20,829 nucleotides of DNA, from contig JAFTRB010000119.1 in NCBI GenBank assembly GCA_017462445.1, forward strand, positions 1 through 20,829, read 5' to 3'. Both the position numbers and the translations under genes were made by a program. The notes under the pieces were generated by a model. That model worked only from the letters and a program-made list of their open reading frames with translations, searched no databases and was not told where the DNA came from. Below, in pieces: positions 1-6,393 of the stretch (the first letter of the stretch is position 1; the number at the start of each line of letters is the position of its first letter). The stretch is from Clostridia bacterium (GTDB lineage: Bacteria > Bacillota_A > Clostridia > Oscillospirales > CAG-272).

Positions 1-1091
1 AACTCTCTCTCCAGCCTTTCCTCGATAATCTCCATATGAAGAAGCCCCAGGAAGCCGCAACGGAAGCCAAAGCCGAGAGCCACAGAGGTCACGGGCTCAA
101 ATACAAGAGAGGCGTCATTAAGCTGAAGCTTTTCAAGCGCCTCGCGCAGGTCGCCATATCTTGCGCCATCCGCGGGATATATGCCCGAATAGACCATAGG
201 ATGAACATCGCGGAAGCCGGGAAGAGGCTCTTCTGCTCCCCCCTCTGCCAACGTAATTGTATCACCTACACGAGTATCGCCGACGGTCTTGATGGATGCA
301 GTAATATAACCGACCTCTCCTGCTGAGAGCGACTCGCATTTGTTAAGCCCAAAGGGCTCCATTGTGCCGACCTCAACAATGTCAAACTCGTTGCCTCCTG
401 CCATAAGGCGAATGCGATCCCCCGCCATTACACATCCATCAATTACACGGATATAGACCACAACTCCGAGATAGGAATCGTAGTAGGAGTCAAAAATGAG
501 CGCCTTAAGCGGCTTTTCAGGGTCTCCTGACGGCGAGGGAATTTCTACAACTATCTTCTCGAGCATATCCTCGATATTGAGTCCGTTCTTCGCCGAGACC
601 GCGGGACAATCCTCGGCAGGTATGCCAATAATATCCTCTATCTCACGCCTTGCGCCCTCGATATCCGCGCTGGCAAGATCGATCTTGTTTATAACCGGAA
701 GAATCTCAAGATCGTTATCTATTGCAAGATATGCGTTGGCAAGAGTCTGCGCCTCAACCCCCTGCGTTGCATCGACAACGAGCAGTGCGCCCTCGCAGGC
801 TTGTAGTGAACGGGAGACCTCATATCTGAAGTCGACATGGCCGGGTGTATCAATCAGATTAAAGATGTAATCATTGCCATCCGAGGCGCGATAATTAAGC
901 CTTACCGCTCTCGCCTTAATGGTAATCCCACGCTCGCGCTCGAGGTCCATATTATCGAGAATTTGCTCCTCCATATCCCGTACCGCCACAGTTCTGGTTT
1001 TCTCCAAAATGCGGTCAGCAAGCGTGGACTTACCGTGGTCAATATGCGCTATAATTGAAAAATTCCTAATAAATTGCTGTTTATCTGTCAC
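1..1091 (-). CDS. lepA: Elongation factor 4 (LepA), N-terminal part, cut by window edge
   Basis: Translational GTPase that acts on the ribosome (back-translocation or initiation quality control). My own reading of the minus strand gives about 363 residues without a stop. It shows the G1 motif AHIDHGKST (residues about 15-23), the DTPGH G3 motif, the NKID G4 motif, and then domain-II sequence. The last residues visible ([15 protein letters not shown]) match the conserved LepA core. The start is a GTG at 1091 with AAGGA a few bases upstream; no better ATG is present. About 240 C-terminal residues, including the LepA-specific C-terminal domain, lie outside the window to the left. It follows the phosphoglucomutase gene by 19 bp and is probably the fourth gene of that operon. 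Identification is firm from the motif order; EF-G and BipA differ in the G1 surroundings. Confidence 0.95.
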   Translation of the reverse strand, partial: MTDKQQFIRNFSIIAHIDHGKSTLADRILEKTRTVAVRDMEEQILDNMDLERERGITIKARAVRLNYRASDGNDYIFNLIDTPGHVDFRYEVSRSLQACEGALLVVDATQGVEAQTLANAYLAIDNDLEILPVINKIDLASADIEGARREIEDIIGIPAEDCPAVSAKNGLNIEDMLEKIVVEIPSPSGDPEKPLKALIFDSYYDSYLGVVVYIRVIDGCVMAGDRIRLMAGGNEFDIVEVGTMEPFGLNKCESLSAGEVGYITASIKTVGDTRVGDTITLAEGGAEEPLPGFRDVHPMVYSGIYPADGARYGDLREALEKLQLNDASLVFEPVTSVALGFGFRCGFLGLLHMEIIEERLERE

Positions 1092-1110
1092 TTTAATATC
1101 CTTATCAGAG

Positions 1111-2841
1111 TTATACCTCTGTCATATTTTTAGAGTCGATGGCGTAAAGCTCGCACTTTTTCTCAAGAGCTGCGCTATCCGCATCGTGCGCAAGAATATA
1201 GATCTTAATCTTGGGCTCGGTGCCGGAGGGACGAACGATTATCTTATCCTCGTTTTCAAGGGTATAGTAAAGCACATCGGATGCAGGTTGGCCCGTGGGC
1301 TCCTCCTTTCCGCACTCGACACAGACAACAGTTCCCTTCTTGTAGTCACCAATCTTCTTTACCTTTACACCGCCAATAGACACAGGAGCGGTATCACGAA
1401 GAGACTGCATAATTCTCTTTCTCTTTTCAATGCCGTCAAGCCCCTCCATATAAATATCGATTACCCTCTCACGATAGTAGCCGTACTTCTCATAAAGCGA
1501 GGCAAGAGCATCGGAAAGAGTCATACCCAGCTTTTTGTAGTAGGCTGTCATCTCAAGAATCATCATAGATGCTCCAACCGCATCCTTATCCCTGGCATAG
1601 GAGCCGAGAAGATAGCCGTAGCTTTCCTCAAAGCCGAGGATAAAGCCATCCTCCTTGCCTGCCTTCTCATAATTCTTGATAACCTCGCCGATGAACTTGA
1701 AGCCTGTAAGAACATCGTGAAGCTTTATTCCGTTGTCCTCGGCAATCTTGTACGCCATATCGGTGGAAACAATACTCTTTACGCAATATGCGCCATCGTC
1801 AAGCTTGCCAAGCGAGCGACGCTGAGTAATTGCATAATCAAGAAGAAGCGCTCCCATCTGGTTGCCTGATATGGTAACAAAGGAGCCGTCGGGAGTTCTG
1901 GTCATAACGCCAACGCGATCGGAGTCGGGATCGGTGGCAATAACAAGGTCAGAGCCAACATTATTGGCAATCTCGATGCCCTCAACAAATACATCGGGAT
2001 ACTCGGGATTGGGCTTCTTTACTGTTGGGAAGTTGCCGTCTGCAACCATCTGGCTCTCCACTGTGTAAAGATGCTTAAGACCTATTCGCTTGAACACCTC
2101 AGGAACAAGGATTCTGCCCGCTCCGTGAAGGGGTGTATATACAACCTTAAGAGTGTCGGCAACCTCGCGAACCGCATTGGGATTGATGGCAGTTGCAAGC
2201 ACAGCGGCCAGATATTTCTCGTCAAACTCCTTACCGAGAACAGTAATTATACCGTCAGCAACAGCCTTATCAAAATCGGCAAGCCCGGATTGATCGAGGC
2301 AATCAAACTTTGCCATCTCGGCAGATACTACGCTCGCCTGCTCGGGAGCCAGCTGAGCGCCGTCCTCCCAATAAGCCTTGTAGCCGTTGTACTCCTTGGG
2401 ATTGTGAGATGCGGTAATATTGATGCCGGCGAGAGCGCCCGTCTCGCGAACGGCATAGGAAAGCTCGGGCGTGGGGCGGAGATCGTCAAAAATGTAAACC
2501 TTAATGCCCGCGCCTGCAAGCACTCTTGCGCTGATGTGGGCAAACTCGCGAGAATTGTTTCTTGAGTCATAGGCGATGGCAACACCGCGTTCTCTTCCGC
2601 CCTCTGCCAGAACAAGAGCGGCAATTCCACGGGTGGTCTGCGCCACGGTGTAAACATTCATACAGCCAATGCCCATATACATAGTGGAGCGAAGACCGGC
2701 GGTACCGAAATCCATCGGCGCGCTGAATCTGAGAGCCTTTGCCTCCTCGTCATTAGCGATAGCTTCAAGCTCTGCTCTCTCGTTGCTTGTCAAAACAGGG
2801 GAATTAAGCCACTTCTCATATTCCATTTGGTAATTGCTCAT
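1111..2841 (-). CDS. pgcA: Phosphoglucomutase/phosphomannomutase (alpha-phosphohexomutase, PgcA type)
   Basis: Cytoplasmic enzyme interconverting glucose-1-phosphate and glucose-6-phosphate (and possibly mannose phosphates), supplying UDP-glucose for envelope polymers. The 576-residue protein has the four family signatures in order: the phosphoserine loop TASHNP (Ser145), the metal-binding loop DPDSDR (304-309), the sugar-specificity loop GFEESYG (about 400), and the phosphate-binding loop [10 protein letters not shown] near the C-terminus. Length matches the long Bacillota alpha-PGM family (about 575-580 aa). I place the start at the ATG at 2841 (MSNYQ) because GGAGGA lies about 7 bases upstream; the in-frame ATG five codons earlier at 2856 overlaps that ribosome binding site. 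It sits 31 bp after the TSCPD gene and 19 bp before lepA. GlmM is excluded by length and loop sequences; glucose versus mannose preference cannot be settled here. Confidence 0.93.
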   Translation of the reverse strand: MSNYQMEYEKWLNSPVLTSNERAELEAIANDEEAKALRFSAPMDFGTAGLRSTMYMGIGCMNVYTVAQTTRGIAALVLAEGGRERGVAIAYDSRNNSREFAHISARVLAGAGIKVYIFDDLRPTPELSYAVRETGALAGINITASHNPKEYNGYKAYWEDGAQLAPEQASVVSAEMAKFDCLDQSGLADFDKAVADGIITVLGKEFDEKYLAAVLATAINPNAVREVADTLKVVYTPLHGAGRILVPEVFKRIGLKHLYTVESQMVADGNFPTVKKPNPEYPDVFVEGIEIANNVGSDLVIATDPDSDRVGVMTRTPDGSFVTISGNQMGALLLDYAITQRRSLGKLDDGAYCVKSIVSTDMAYKIAEDNGIKLHDVLTGFKFIGEVIKNYEKAGKEDGFILGFEESYGYLLGSYARDKDAVGASMMILEMTAYYKKLGMTLSDALASLYEKYGYYRERVIDIYMEGLDGIEKRKRIMQSLRDTAPVSIGGVKVKKIGDYKKGTVVCVECGKEEPTGQPASDVLYYTLENEDKIIVRPSGTEPKIKIYILAHDADSAALEKKCELYAIDSKNMTEV

Positions 2842-2872
2842 AACTATATCCTCCATAATTTATAATCAAATA

Positions 2873-3130
2873 TTAATTGCTTTCTACGGCTTCCATTAAC
2901 GCTACCGCAAGCTGATCGGGACAGGATGTGGGCTTGAAGCCGCACCTGATGCCCTTAAGCCTGGCGATTGCCTCCTCGGTCGTCATTCCCTTGACAAGGG
3001 CTGCGACCCCCTGGGTATTACCTGCGCATCCGCCAACGAACTTACAGTTGGTTATAACGCCATCCTCAACATCAAGGACTATCATACGCGAGCAGGTGCC
3101 ACGAGTCTTGTATTCAATGTGCTTTGTCAT
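2873..3130 (-). CDS. TSCPD domain protein (TIGR03905-like), small cysteine-rich protein
   Basis: An 85-residue cytoplasmic protein with five cysteines (13, 29, 35, 63, 70) and the signature Thr-Ser-Cys-Pro-Asp at 68-72. This matches the stand-alone TSCPD family of Clostridia, related to the C-terminal tail of some ribonucleotide reductases. The pattern suggests metal or Fe-S binding, but the function is not established. The start chosen is the ATG at 3130, with GGAGG 5 bases upstream; an earlier in-frame start at 3154 would lie ahead of that ribosome binding site. It begins 16 bp after the upstream minus-strand gene stops and is followed by the phosphoglucomutase gene, so it is probably an operon member. 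Family assignment is confident, function is not. Confidence 0.85.
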   Translation of the reverse strand: MTKHIEYKTRGTCSRMIVLDVEDGVITNCKFVGGCAGNTQGVAALVKGMTTEEAIARLKGIRCGFKPTSCPDQLAVALMEAVESN

Positions 3131-3146
3131 ATTATCCTCCAAAAAA

Positions 3147-4100
3147 TTATTCAAGATTTAAGTATAGTCCAACCGGTGTAAAGTCGGAGACAAACAGGGC
3201 AAGATATACCAGAATATCTACAATCTGCCCGTCCCCCTCACAAATAACGATACTCGCAAACCTCTCGCTCTGTCCCTCGTTGGTAAAGGACACGGTATCA
3301 ATGCGATAGAGGCGCATACCAAGCAGCTCGATTGCGGAAATAATCTCTCCCAGCTGTGGAAGCGAGGCCTCGCCCAAACGAAGCTCGAGATACCTGTCAT
3401 CCTCCTTTTTACCGGGATGAGCGATAAAATATCTGCTCACAAGAGCATACTTCAAATCCGCAGCACCGTCAAGCCCGAATACCGGAGTAACCGAGTTTAT
3501 CTTAAGATCGTTACGATAAATAAGATCCGCTACCGTATGCAAACGGCTCCCACCCTTCTCCTCAAGCGGAAGAAGGCAATAGCCCACATTTCCCGCTGAA
3601 AGCTCAGCAACAGCATCGCGCAAGGAGGAGGTATAGCAAGCACGCATCTCGCCAAGCTCCTCTGCAAAAACCTCAAATGCCTCATCCGACAAGGCGTTCC
3701 TGGCATAGGCAATTCCCGAGGGCGTGGGAGAAGAAGGGAGAAAAATCTCCTCGTTTATAGGAAGCTCCTCCAAATAAGCCATTCTGATAAGCTCGCGACA
3801 CAGCGTAACTCTGTCGAAGCACGAAAGCCCGGATACAGCCGAGCGAATATATATTCTGTTGTCGTTTGATATCATATCCGATATCGGATACTCGGAAAGC
3901 GGACTTCCGGCGGCGATTAATGAGAGAATTTCACTCATCTGCACACCCTGCCCTCTCAGGCTCCTGACAAAGCCGAGCATCTGCCTCGCGATATCTCCAA
4001 GCTCCATCAATCTAAGCTCAAGGGAGGCGCTATAATCCCGAGCAAGCTCATCCAGGTTGTCTACGCTAACCGAATTTGGCTCAAAAACAAATCCGTCCAA
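3147..4100 (-). CDS. Hypothetical protein with a diverged prephenate-dehydratase-like region
   Basis: About 317 residues, soluble, no signal peptide. Residues 1-125 are mainly helical and not recognised. Residues about 130-231 resemble prephenate dehydratase (PDT): an invariant-looking stretch GYCLLPLEEKGG (about 173-184) corresponds to the PDT core around 'vPiENs-G', followed by a 'DLIYRNDLKI' segment. SRYF (222-225) occupies the place of the catalytic Thr-Arg-Phe. The last 80 residues could be an ACT-like regulatory domain. Loss of the catalytic threonine (replaced by Ser) and of the ENS triad suggests altered or lost activity. The start is uncertain: a TTG at 4100 has TGAGG six bases upstream, while a TTG at 4112 is also in frame and lacks a spaced site. 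A promoter lies about 37 bp upstream. The PDT relation is inferred from sequence pattern alone; the reading frame itself is well supported by operon context. Confidence 0.7.
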   Translation of the reverse strand: MDGFVFEPNSVSVDNLDELARDYSASLELRLMELGDIARQMLGFVRSLRGQGVQMSEILSLIAAGSPLSEYPISDMISNDNRIYIRSAVSGLSCFDRVTLCRELIRMAYLEELPINEEIFLPSSPTPSGIAYARNALSDEAFEVFAEELGEMRACYTSSLRDAVAELSAGNVGYCLLPLEEKGGSRLHTVADLIYRNDLKINSVTPVFGLDGAADLKYALVSRYFIAHPGKKEDDRYLELRLGEASLPQLGEIISAIELLGMRLYRIDTVSFTNEGQSERFASIVICEGDGQIVDILVYLALFVSDFTPVGLYLNLE

Positions 4101-4136
4101 GATTAACCTCAAAAATAAAAATATCTATACATAATA

Positions 4137-4165
4137 ATTATACAATATATTTTTAAAAAATACAA
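4137..4165 (-). promoter_or_regulatory. Sigma-A type promoter for the minus-strand operon
   Basis: On the minus strand a TATAAT -10 box (4142-4137) is preceded at exactly 17 bp by TTGTAT (4165-4160), a partial match to the -35 consensus. Transcription would begin near 4130, giving a leader of about 30 nt before the TTG at 4100. It would drive the PDT-like, TSCPD, phosphoglucomutase and lepA genes. The surroundings are very AT-rich, so the -35 match could be fortuitous. Confidence 0.6.
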
Positions 4166-4208
4166 TAACAAATTTTATCTTTTACAAGATTTTTTTGTTC
4201 AAAATCTA

Positions 4209-4237
4209 TTGACATTTCTCTCCCCATTGTGTATAAT
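4209..4237 (+). promoter_or_regulatory. Consensus sigma-A promoter of tRNA-Leu
   Basis: TTGACA (4209-4214), a 17-bp spacer and TATAAT (4232-4237) form a perfect consensus vegetative promoter. The predicted start near 4244 lies about 25 bp ahead of the mature tRNA 5' end. This strength is typical of stable-RNA genes. Confidence 0.88.
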
Positions 4238-4268
4238 ATTTTATGCTTTACATTTGTAGGCAACCATC

Positions 4269-4355
4269 GCCGGTATGGTGGAATTGGCAGACGCGTCGGA
4301 CTCAAAATCCGAAGGTAGCAATACCGTGTCGGTTCGACCCCGACTACCGGCACCA
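4269..4355 (+). tRNA. tRNA-Leu(CAA)
   Basis: An 87-nt class II tRNA with encoded CCA. The acceptor stem GCCGGTA pairs with TACCGGC. The anticodon stem TCGGA/TCCGA encloses the loop CTCAAAA, giving anticodon CAA, which reads UUG leucine codons. A long variable arm (GGTA with TACC) follows, then the T-arm GTCGG-TTCGACC-CCGAC and discriminator A plus CCA. It has its own consensus promoter upstream and a hairpin starting on the base after CCA. Its last 20 bases recur exactly 166 bp downstream. Confidence 0.97.
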
Positions 4356-4394
4356 AGAGAACGGAGTGGCAGCATGTCTGTTGCTCCGTTCTCT
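4356..4394 (+). terminator. Hairpin directly after tRNA-Leu, possible terminator
   Basis: AGAGAACGGAG (4356-4366) pairs perfectly with CTCCGTTCTCT (4384-4394). The stem can extend inward by about five more pairs including G-T wobbles. Only a weak, interrupted T-stretch follows, so termination may be inefficient. It may instead mark the end of the tRNA precursor or one end of the short inserted segment. Confidence 0.6.
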
Positions 4395-4423
4395 TTATGT
4401 TCAGTTTCTTCGGGGCGAGCCGC

Positions 4424-4492
4424 TTCAAGCGCAAGCTTGAATATACATCGCACTACAAAAAAAGCACCGAAACCACAGGCTTCGTGCGATGT
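4424..4492 (+). repeat. Two further inverted repeats between the tRNA and its 3'-end copy
   Basis: TTCAAGC-GCAA-GCTTGAA (4424-4441) is a 7-bp stem closed by a GNRA-type tetraloop. ACATCGCAC (4445-4453) and GTGCGATGT (4484-4492) form a 9-bp stem with a 30-base interior. No convincing reading frame or tRNA fold occupies this stretch. The structures suggest a transcribed structured RNA or mobile-element ends, but neither is shown. Confidence 0.55.
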
Positions 4493-4501
4493 TTGGGTTC
4501 T

Positions 4502-4522
4502 GACCCCGACTACCGGCACCAA
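4502..4522 (+). repeat. Direct repeat of tRNA-Leu 3' end (att-like)
   Basis: The 21 bases at 4336-4356 (T-arm 3' half, acceptor 3' strand, CCA and one A) recur exactly at 4502-4522. The five bases GGTTC precede both copies, but the downstream copy has one extra T between. The matching 5' acceptor strand is absent upstream of the second copy, so it is not a second functional tRNA. This geometry matches att sites left by tRNA-targeting integrases, or a partial tandem duplication. The native terminator appears to lie immediately after this copy. Confidence 0.75.
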
Positions 4523-4555
4523 AAAATAGCAACCTCTTTGGGTTGCTATTTTTTT
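4521..4555 (+). terminator. Rho-independent terminator
   Basis: AATAGCAACC (4525-4534) pairs with GGTTGCTATT (4541-4550) across a 6-base loop, followed by a run of T. Flanking A and T runs extend the stem. It most likely ends the tRNA-Leu transcript. The A run on the other side makes it potentially bidirectional. Confidence 0.88.
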
Positions 4556-4560
4556 ATCCA

Positions 4561-4660
4561 TTGCAAAAGCAAGGGCATATCATATCGCTTTAACGAGTAT
4601 ATCATCACGCACAGCGTGTATATCATCAAAGAAGGCGAGCCAGCTTCGTATATCATCTCT
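4561..4660. repeat. TATATCATC box cluster with intervening hairpins
   Basis: Three exact TATATCATC boxes lie at 4598-4606, 4619-4627 and 4649-4657, with a variant (ATATCATAT) at 4577-4585. Between them are short imperfect palindromes, for example CACGC-ACA-GCGTG (about 4606-4618) and GAAG...CTTC (about 4631-4646). On the minus strand the unit reads GATGATATA plus a spacer hairpin. This resembles the dispersed hairpin-rich GATGATATAC repeats I recall from many Clostridia genomes, whose function I do not know. No reading frame is plausible here. Confidence 0.7.
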
Positions 4661-4675
4661 CCCCTTGTTTATCTC

Positions 4676-4704
4676 TTGACTTTCCCTTTTATCTGTGCTA
4701 CAAT
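4676..4704 (+). promoter_or_regulatory. Sigma-A promoter of the small membrane protein gene
   Basis: TTGACT (4676-4681), a 17-bp spacer and TACAAT (4699-4704) form a near-consensus vegetative promoter. Transcription would start near 4711, about 27 nt before the GTG at 4738. Confidence 0.8.
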
Positions 4705-4737
4705 TTTACTTGAAAATATTAGAAAAGTGGTGATAAG

Positions 4738-5085
4738 GTGAACCCATCAACATATATTCCCATAATAGTCCTGTGGATTGTTATATTTATTTCTTTAAGG
4801 AACAGGCGCAAAGCGATAGTTATTAAGAAAATTATAGAAGAAAGAAAATCAGGAGGCAATACAGAAATGAAGGAGCTTGCAGAAAAATTTATCGAAAAGG
4901 ACTGTATAATTTATTCATTTGACGGTAGCCATCAATATGAAGGAGTTATCAAGGCTGTAACCGAGGGAGCAATTCTAATTGAAAGAGAGGGTAAGCTTGA
5001 GGCTATCAATCTTGATTTCATTGTACGAATTAGAGAGTATCCAAGAAACAAAAACGGTAAGAAAAAGGCAATAGTATTGGATTGA
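4738..5085 (+). CDS. Small membrane-anchored protein, DUF6897-like
   Basis: A 115-residue protein. Residues about 6-20 form one hydrophobic membrane segment, followed by a basic stretch (RNRRK...KK) predicting a cytoplasmic C-terminal part. From residue 44 a compact beta-rich domain contains 'CIIYSFDGS', 'GVIKAVTEGAILIE' and the C-terminal 'VRIREYPRNKNGKKKAIVLD'. I associate this ending with the uncharacterised DUF6897 family of Clostridia (recalled, not searched). The long form uses a GTG at 4738 with a weak ribosome binding site. A second possible start, ATG at 4867, has AGGAGG 10 bases upstream and would give a 73-residue soluble form. A promoter lies upstream and a terminator downstream, so it is monocistronic. 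Function unknown. Confidence 0.8.
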   Translation: MNPSTYIPIIVLWIVIFISLRNRRKAIVIKKIIEERKSGGNTEMKELAEKFIEKDCIIYSFDGSHQYEGVIKAVTEGAILIEREGKLEAINLDFIVRIREYPRNKNGKKKAIVLD

Positions 5086-5145
5086 CTATTCAAGCATTTC
5101 CTAATACATAAATGCTAGCACTTAAGCTTATAAATTATTTTTCAT

Positions 5146-5178
5146 AGAGAAACAGGCTTGCATCTGTTTCTCTTTTTT
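5146..5178 (+). terminator. Rho-independent terminator
   Basis: AGAGAAACAG (5146-5155) pairs perfectly with CTGTTTCTCT (5164-5173) across an 8-base loop and is followed by T5. It ends the transcript of the small membrane protein gene and isolates it from the arginine operon. Confidence 0.92.
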
Positions 5179-5278
5179 GTTTAGGGTAAAATGCAGTTCA
5201 CATATCAAAGGCGAGATATTTTACTATATTACATAGTAACGGCAAATGAATATTTACCTGCCAATTATTCAATTATTC

Positions 5279-5292
5279 TGCATATTTATTCA
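5279..5292. promoter_or_regulatory. Upstream ARG-box-like site
   Basis: TGCATATTTATTCA differs at two positions from the palindromic ARG-box core TGAATATTTATTCA found in the promoter. An isolated half site, TGAATATTTA, lies further upstream at 5247-5256. Two boxes at a distance are typical of loop-forming ArgR/AhrC operators. Random AT-rich sequence could produce a match of this quality, so confidence is moderate. Confidence 0.5.
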
Positions 5293-5384
5293 TACAACAA
5301 CCCATCTATTTATACAAATTACACTTAATTTTCTTAAATTTATATGTATAATGTTACAAAAATATATTTTTTATCAAATAATGC

Positions 5385-5413
5385 TTGAATATTTATTCAA
5401 ATAGTGTTAGAAT
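5385..5413 (+). promoter_or_regulatory. argC promoter overlapped by an ArgR/AhrC operator
   Basis: TTGAAT (5385-5390), a 17-bp spacer and TAGAAT (5408-5413) form a good sigma-A promoter. TGAATATTTATTCA (5386-5399), within the -35 box and spacer, is a perfect match to the ARG-box core TGAAT-W4-ATTCA. A repressor bound there would block RNA polymerase, so the operon is predicted to be repressed by arginine through an ArgR/AhrC protein encoded elsewhere. Confidence 0.82.
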
Positions 5414-5444
5414 ATGTGCATATTTGTTTGTTTCAGAGGATATT

Positions 5445-6374
5445 ATGAAAAAGGTTTTTATTGACGGTAAGGCAGGCACAACCGGTCTGCGTATAGAAGA
5501 AAGACTCTCTGGGAGGGATGATGTAGAGATTATTTCCTTGCCCGATGAGCTAAGAAAGGATCCCATAGCTAAGAAAAAAATTCTCAACGAGGCTGATATA
5601 GTTTTCCTTTGTCTGCCCGATGACGCGGCAAGGGAGTCTGTTTCGCTTATTGACAATCCCGAGGTTGTGGTAATCGATGCCTCCACCGCTCACAGAACAA
5701 ATCCCGATTGGGCATACGGTTTCCCCGAGCTTGATAAAGATATGGAAAGGGCTATTGGTAGCTCTAATCGAATTGCAGTTCCGGGATGCCACGCAAGCGG
5801 CTTTATTGCCCTTGTTTATCCTCTTGTTAAGAGCGGCATTATATCCGCAAATGTTGAGCTTGTTACCCATTCCCTGACCGGATACAGCGGCGGAGGCAAG
5901 AAGATGATTGGAGAATATGAATGTGAGGGTCGCTCTCCCCTTTTGGATGCGCCAAGACAATACGGCCTTACTCAATGTCACAAGCATCTGCCCGAGATGA
6001 TGAAGATAACCGGCCTTGCCACATCTCCCATCTTCTGCCCCATCGTTTCCGACTTCTATTCCGGTATGGAGGTTACTGTTCCGCTATTCAGAAGCCAGAT
6101 TAAACAGGGTGGCATCGAGGATATTAAAAGCGTTTACCGGGAGCTGTATAACGGCCCTTTGGTAAAATATGTCGAGTGCGTTGACGAGAGCGGTCTGCTA
6201 TCTGCCGGTGCGCTTTCGGGCAAGGATAGTATGGAGATTAGCGTTTTTGGAAACGAGGACAGAATACTTCTTGTCGCACGGTATGACAATCTTGGCAAGG
6301 GTGCCTCAGGAAGCGCGGTTGAATGCCTGAATATCAAGCTCGGCTGCGAAAAAACAAAAACTCTTATAATTTAA
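5445..6374 (+). CDS. argC: N-acetyl-gamma-glutamyl-phosphate reductase, short (type 2) form
   Basis: NADPH-dependent reduction of N-acetylglutamyl 5-phosphate to the semialdehyde, the third step of arginine synthesis, in the cytoplasm. The 309-residue protein starts [16 protein letters not shown], the dinucleotide-binding N-terminus typical of the type 2 ArgC family. The catalytic cysteine is Cys115 in PGCHASG. His196-region residues (QCHKHLPEM) fit the conserved histidine motif. Type 2 proteins are about 310 aa, against about 345 for the usual Bacillota type. The start is the ATG at 5445, preceded by AGAGGA; an in-frame TTG at 5385 overlaps the promoter and is rejected. First gene of the arginine operon, 19 bp before argJ. 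Confidence 0.95.
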   Translation: MKKVFIDGKAGTTGLRIEERLSGRDDVEIISLPDELRKDPIAKKKILNEADIVFLCLPDDAARESVSLIDNPEVVVIDASTAHRTNPDWAYGFPELDKDMERAIGSSNRIAVPGCHASGFIALVYPLVKSGIISANVELVTHSLTGYSGGGKKMIGEYECEGRSPLLDAPRQYGLTQCHKHLPEMMKITGLATSPIFCPIVSDFYSGMEVTVPLFRSQIKQGGIEDIKSVYRELYNGPLVKYVECVDESGLLSAGALSGKDSMEISVFGNEDRILLVARYDNLGKGASGSAVECLNIKLGCEKTKTLII

Positions 6375-6393
6375 GATTGCGAGGAATGACAAA

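Larger units (their letters stand above)
5086..5444. other. AT-rich intergenic region between the small gene and argC
   Basis: A 359-bp non-coding stretch. It holds the terminator of the upstream gene, three ARG-box-like sequences and the argC promoter. Between about 5179 and 5246, and between 5293 and 5384, I see only AT-rich sequence without a reading frame or strong hairpin. Confidence 0.7.

Noticed and set aside
919..1869. Long plus-strand frame opposite lepA and the phosphoglucomutase gene
   Set aside because: It is antisense to two well-supported genes, has an unstructured Leu/Ile-rich composition and crosses their boundary.
4436..4521. A second tRNA gene ending at the repeated 3' end
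   Set aside because: The 5' acceptor strand, D-arm and anticodon stem are missing upstream; only the 3' part matches.
4153..4561. Overlapping minus- and plus-strand reading frames across the tRNA-Leu region (including one reading VVGVEPTRYCY)
   Set aside because: These are translations of the tRNA gene and its 3'-end copy, a well-known source of false proteins; they have no ribosome binding site or coherent domain.
4400..4660. Shared GGCGAGCC/GCTTC words at about 4415 and 4635 as copies of one element
   Set aside because: The match is only about 13 bases with a gap, and flanks differ; too short to claim common origin.
5210..5380. CRISPR-like or tandem repeat in the AT-rich stretch before argC
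   Set aside because: The recurring ATTATTC/TATTTATT words are irregular and best explained by ARG-box half sites and base composition.
5385..5444. Longer argC start at the TTG at 5385
   Set aside because: It would place 20 codons over the promoter and ARG box; the ATG at 5445 has its own ribosome binding site and gives the family's normal N-terminus.
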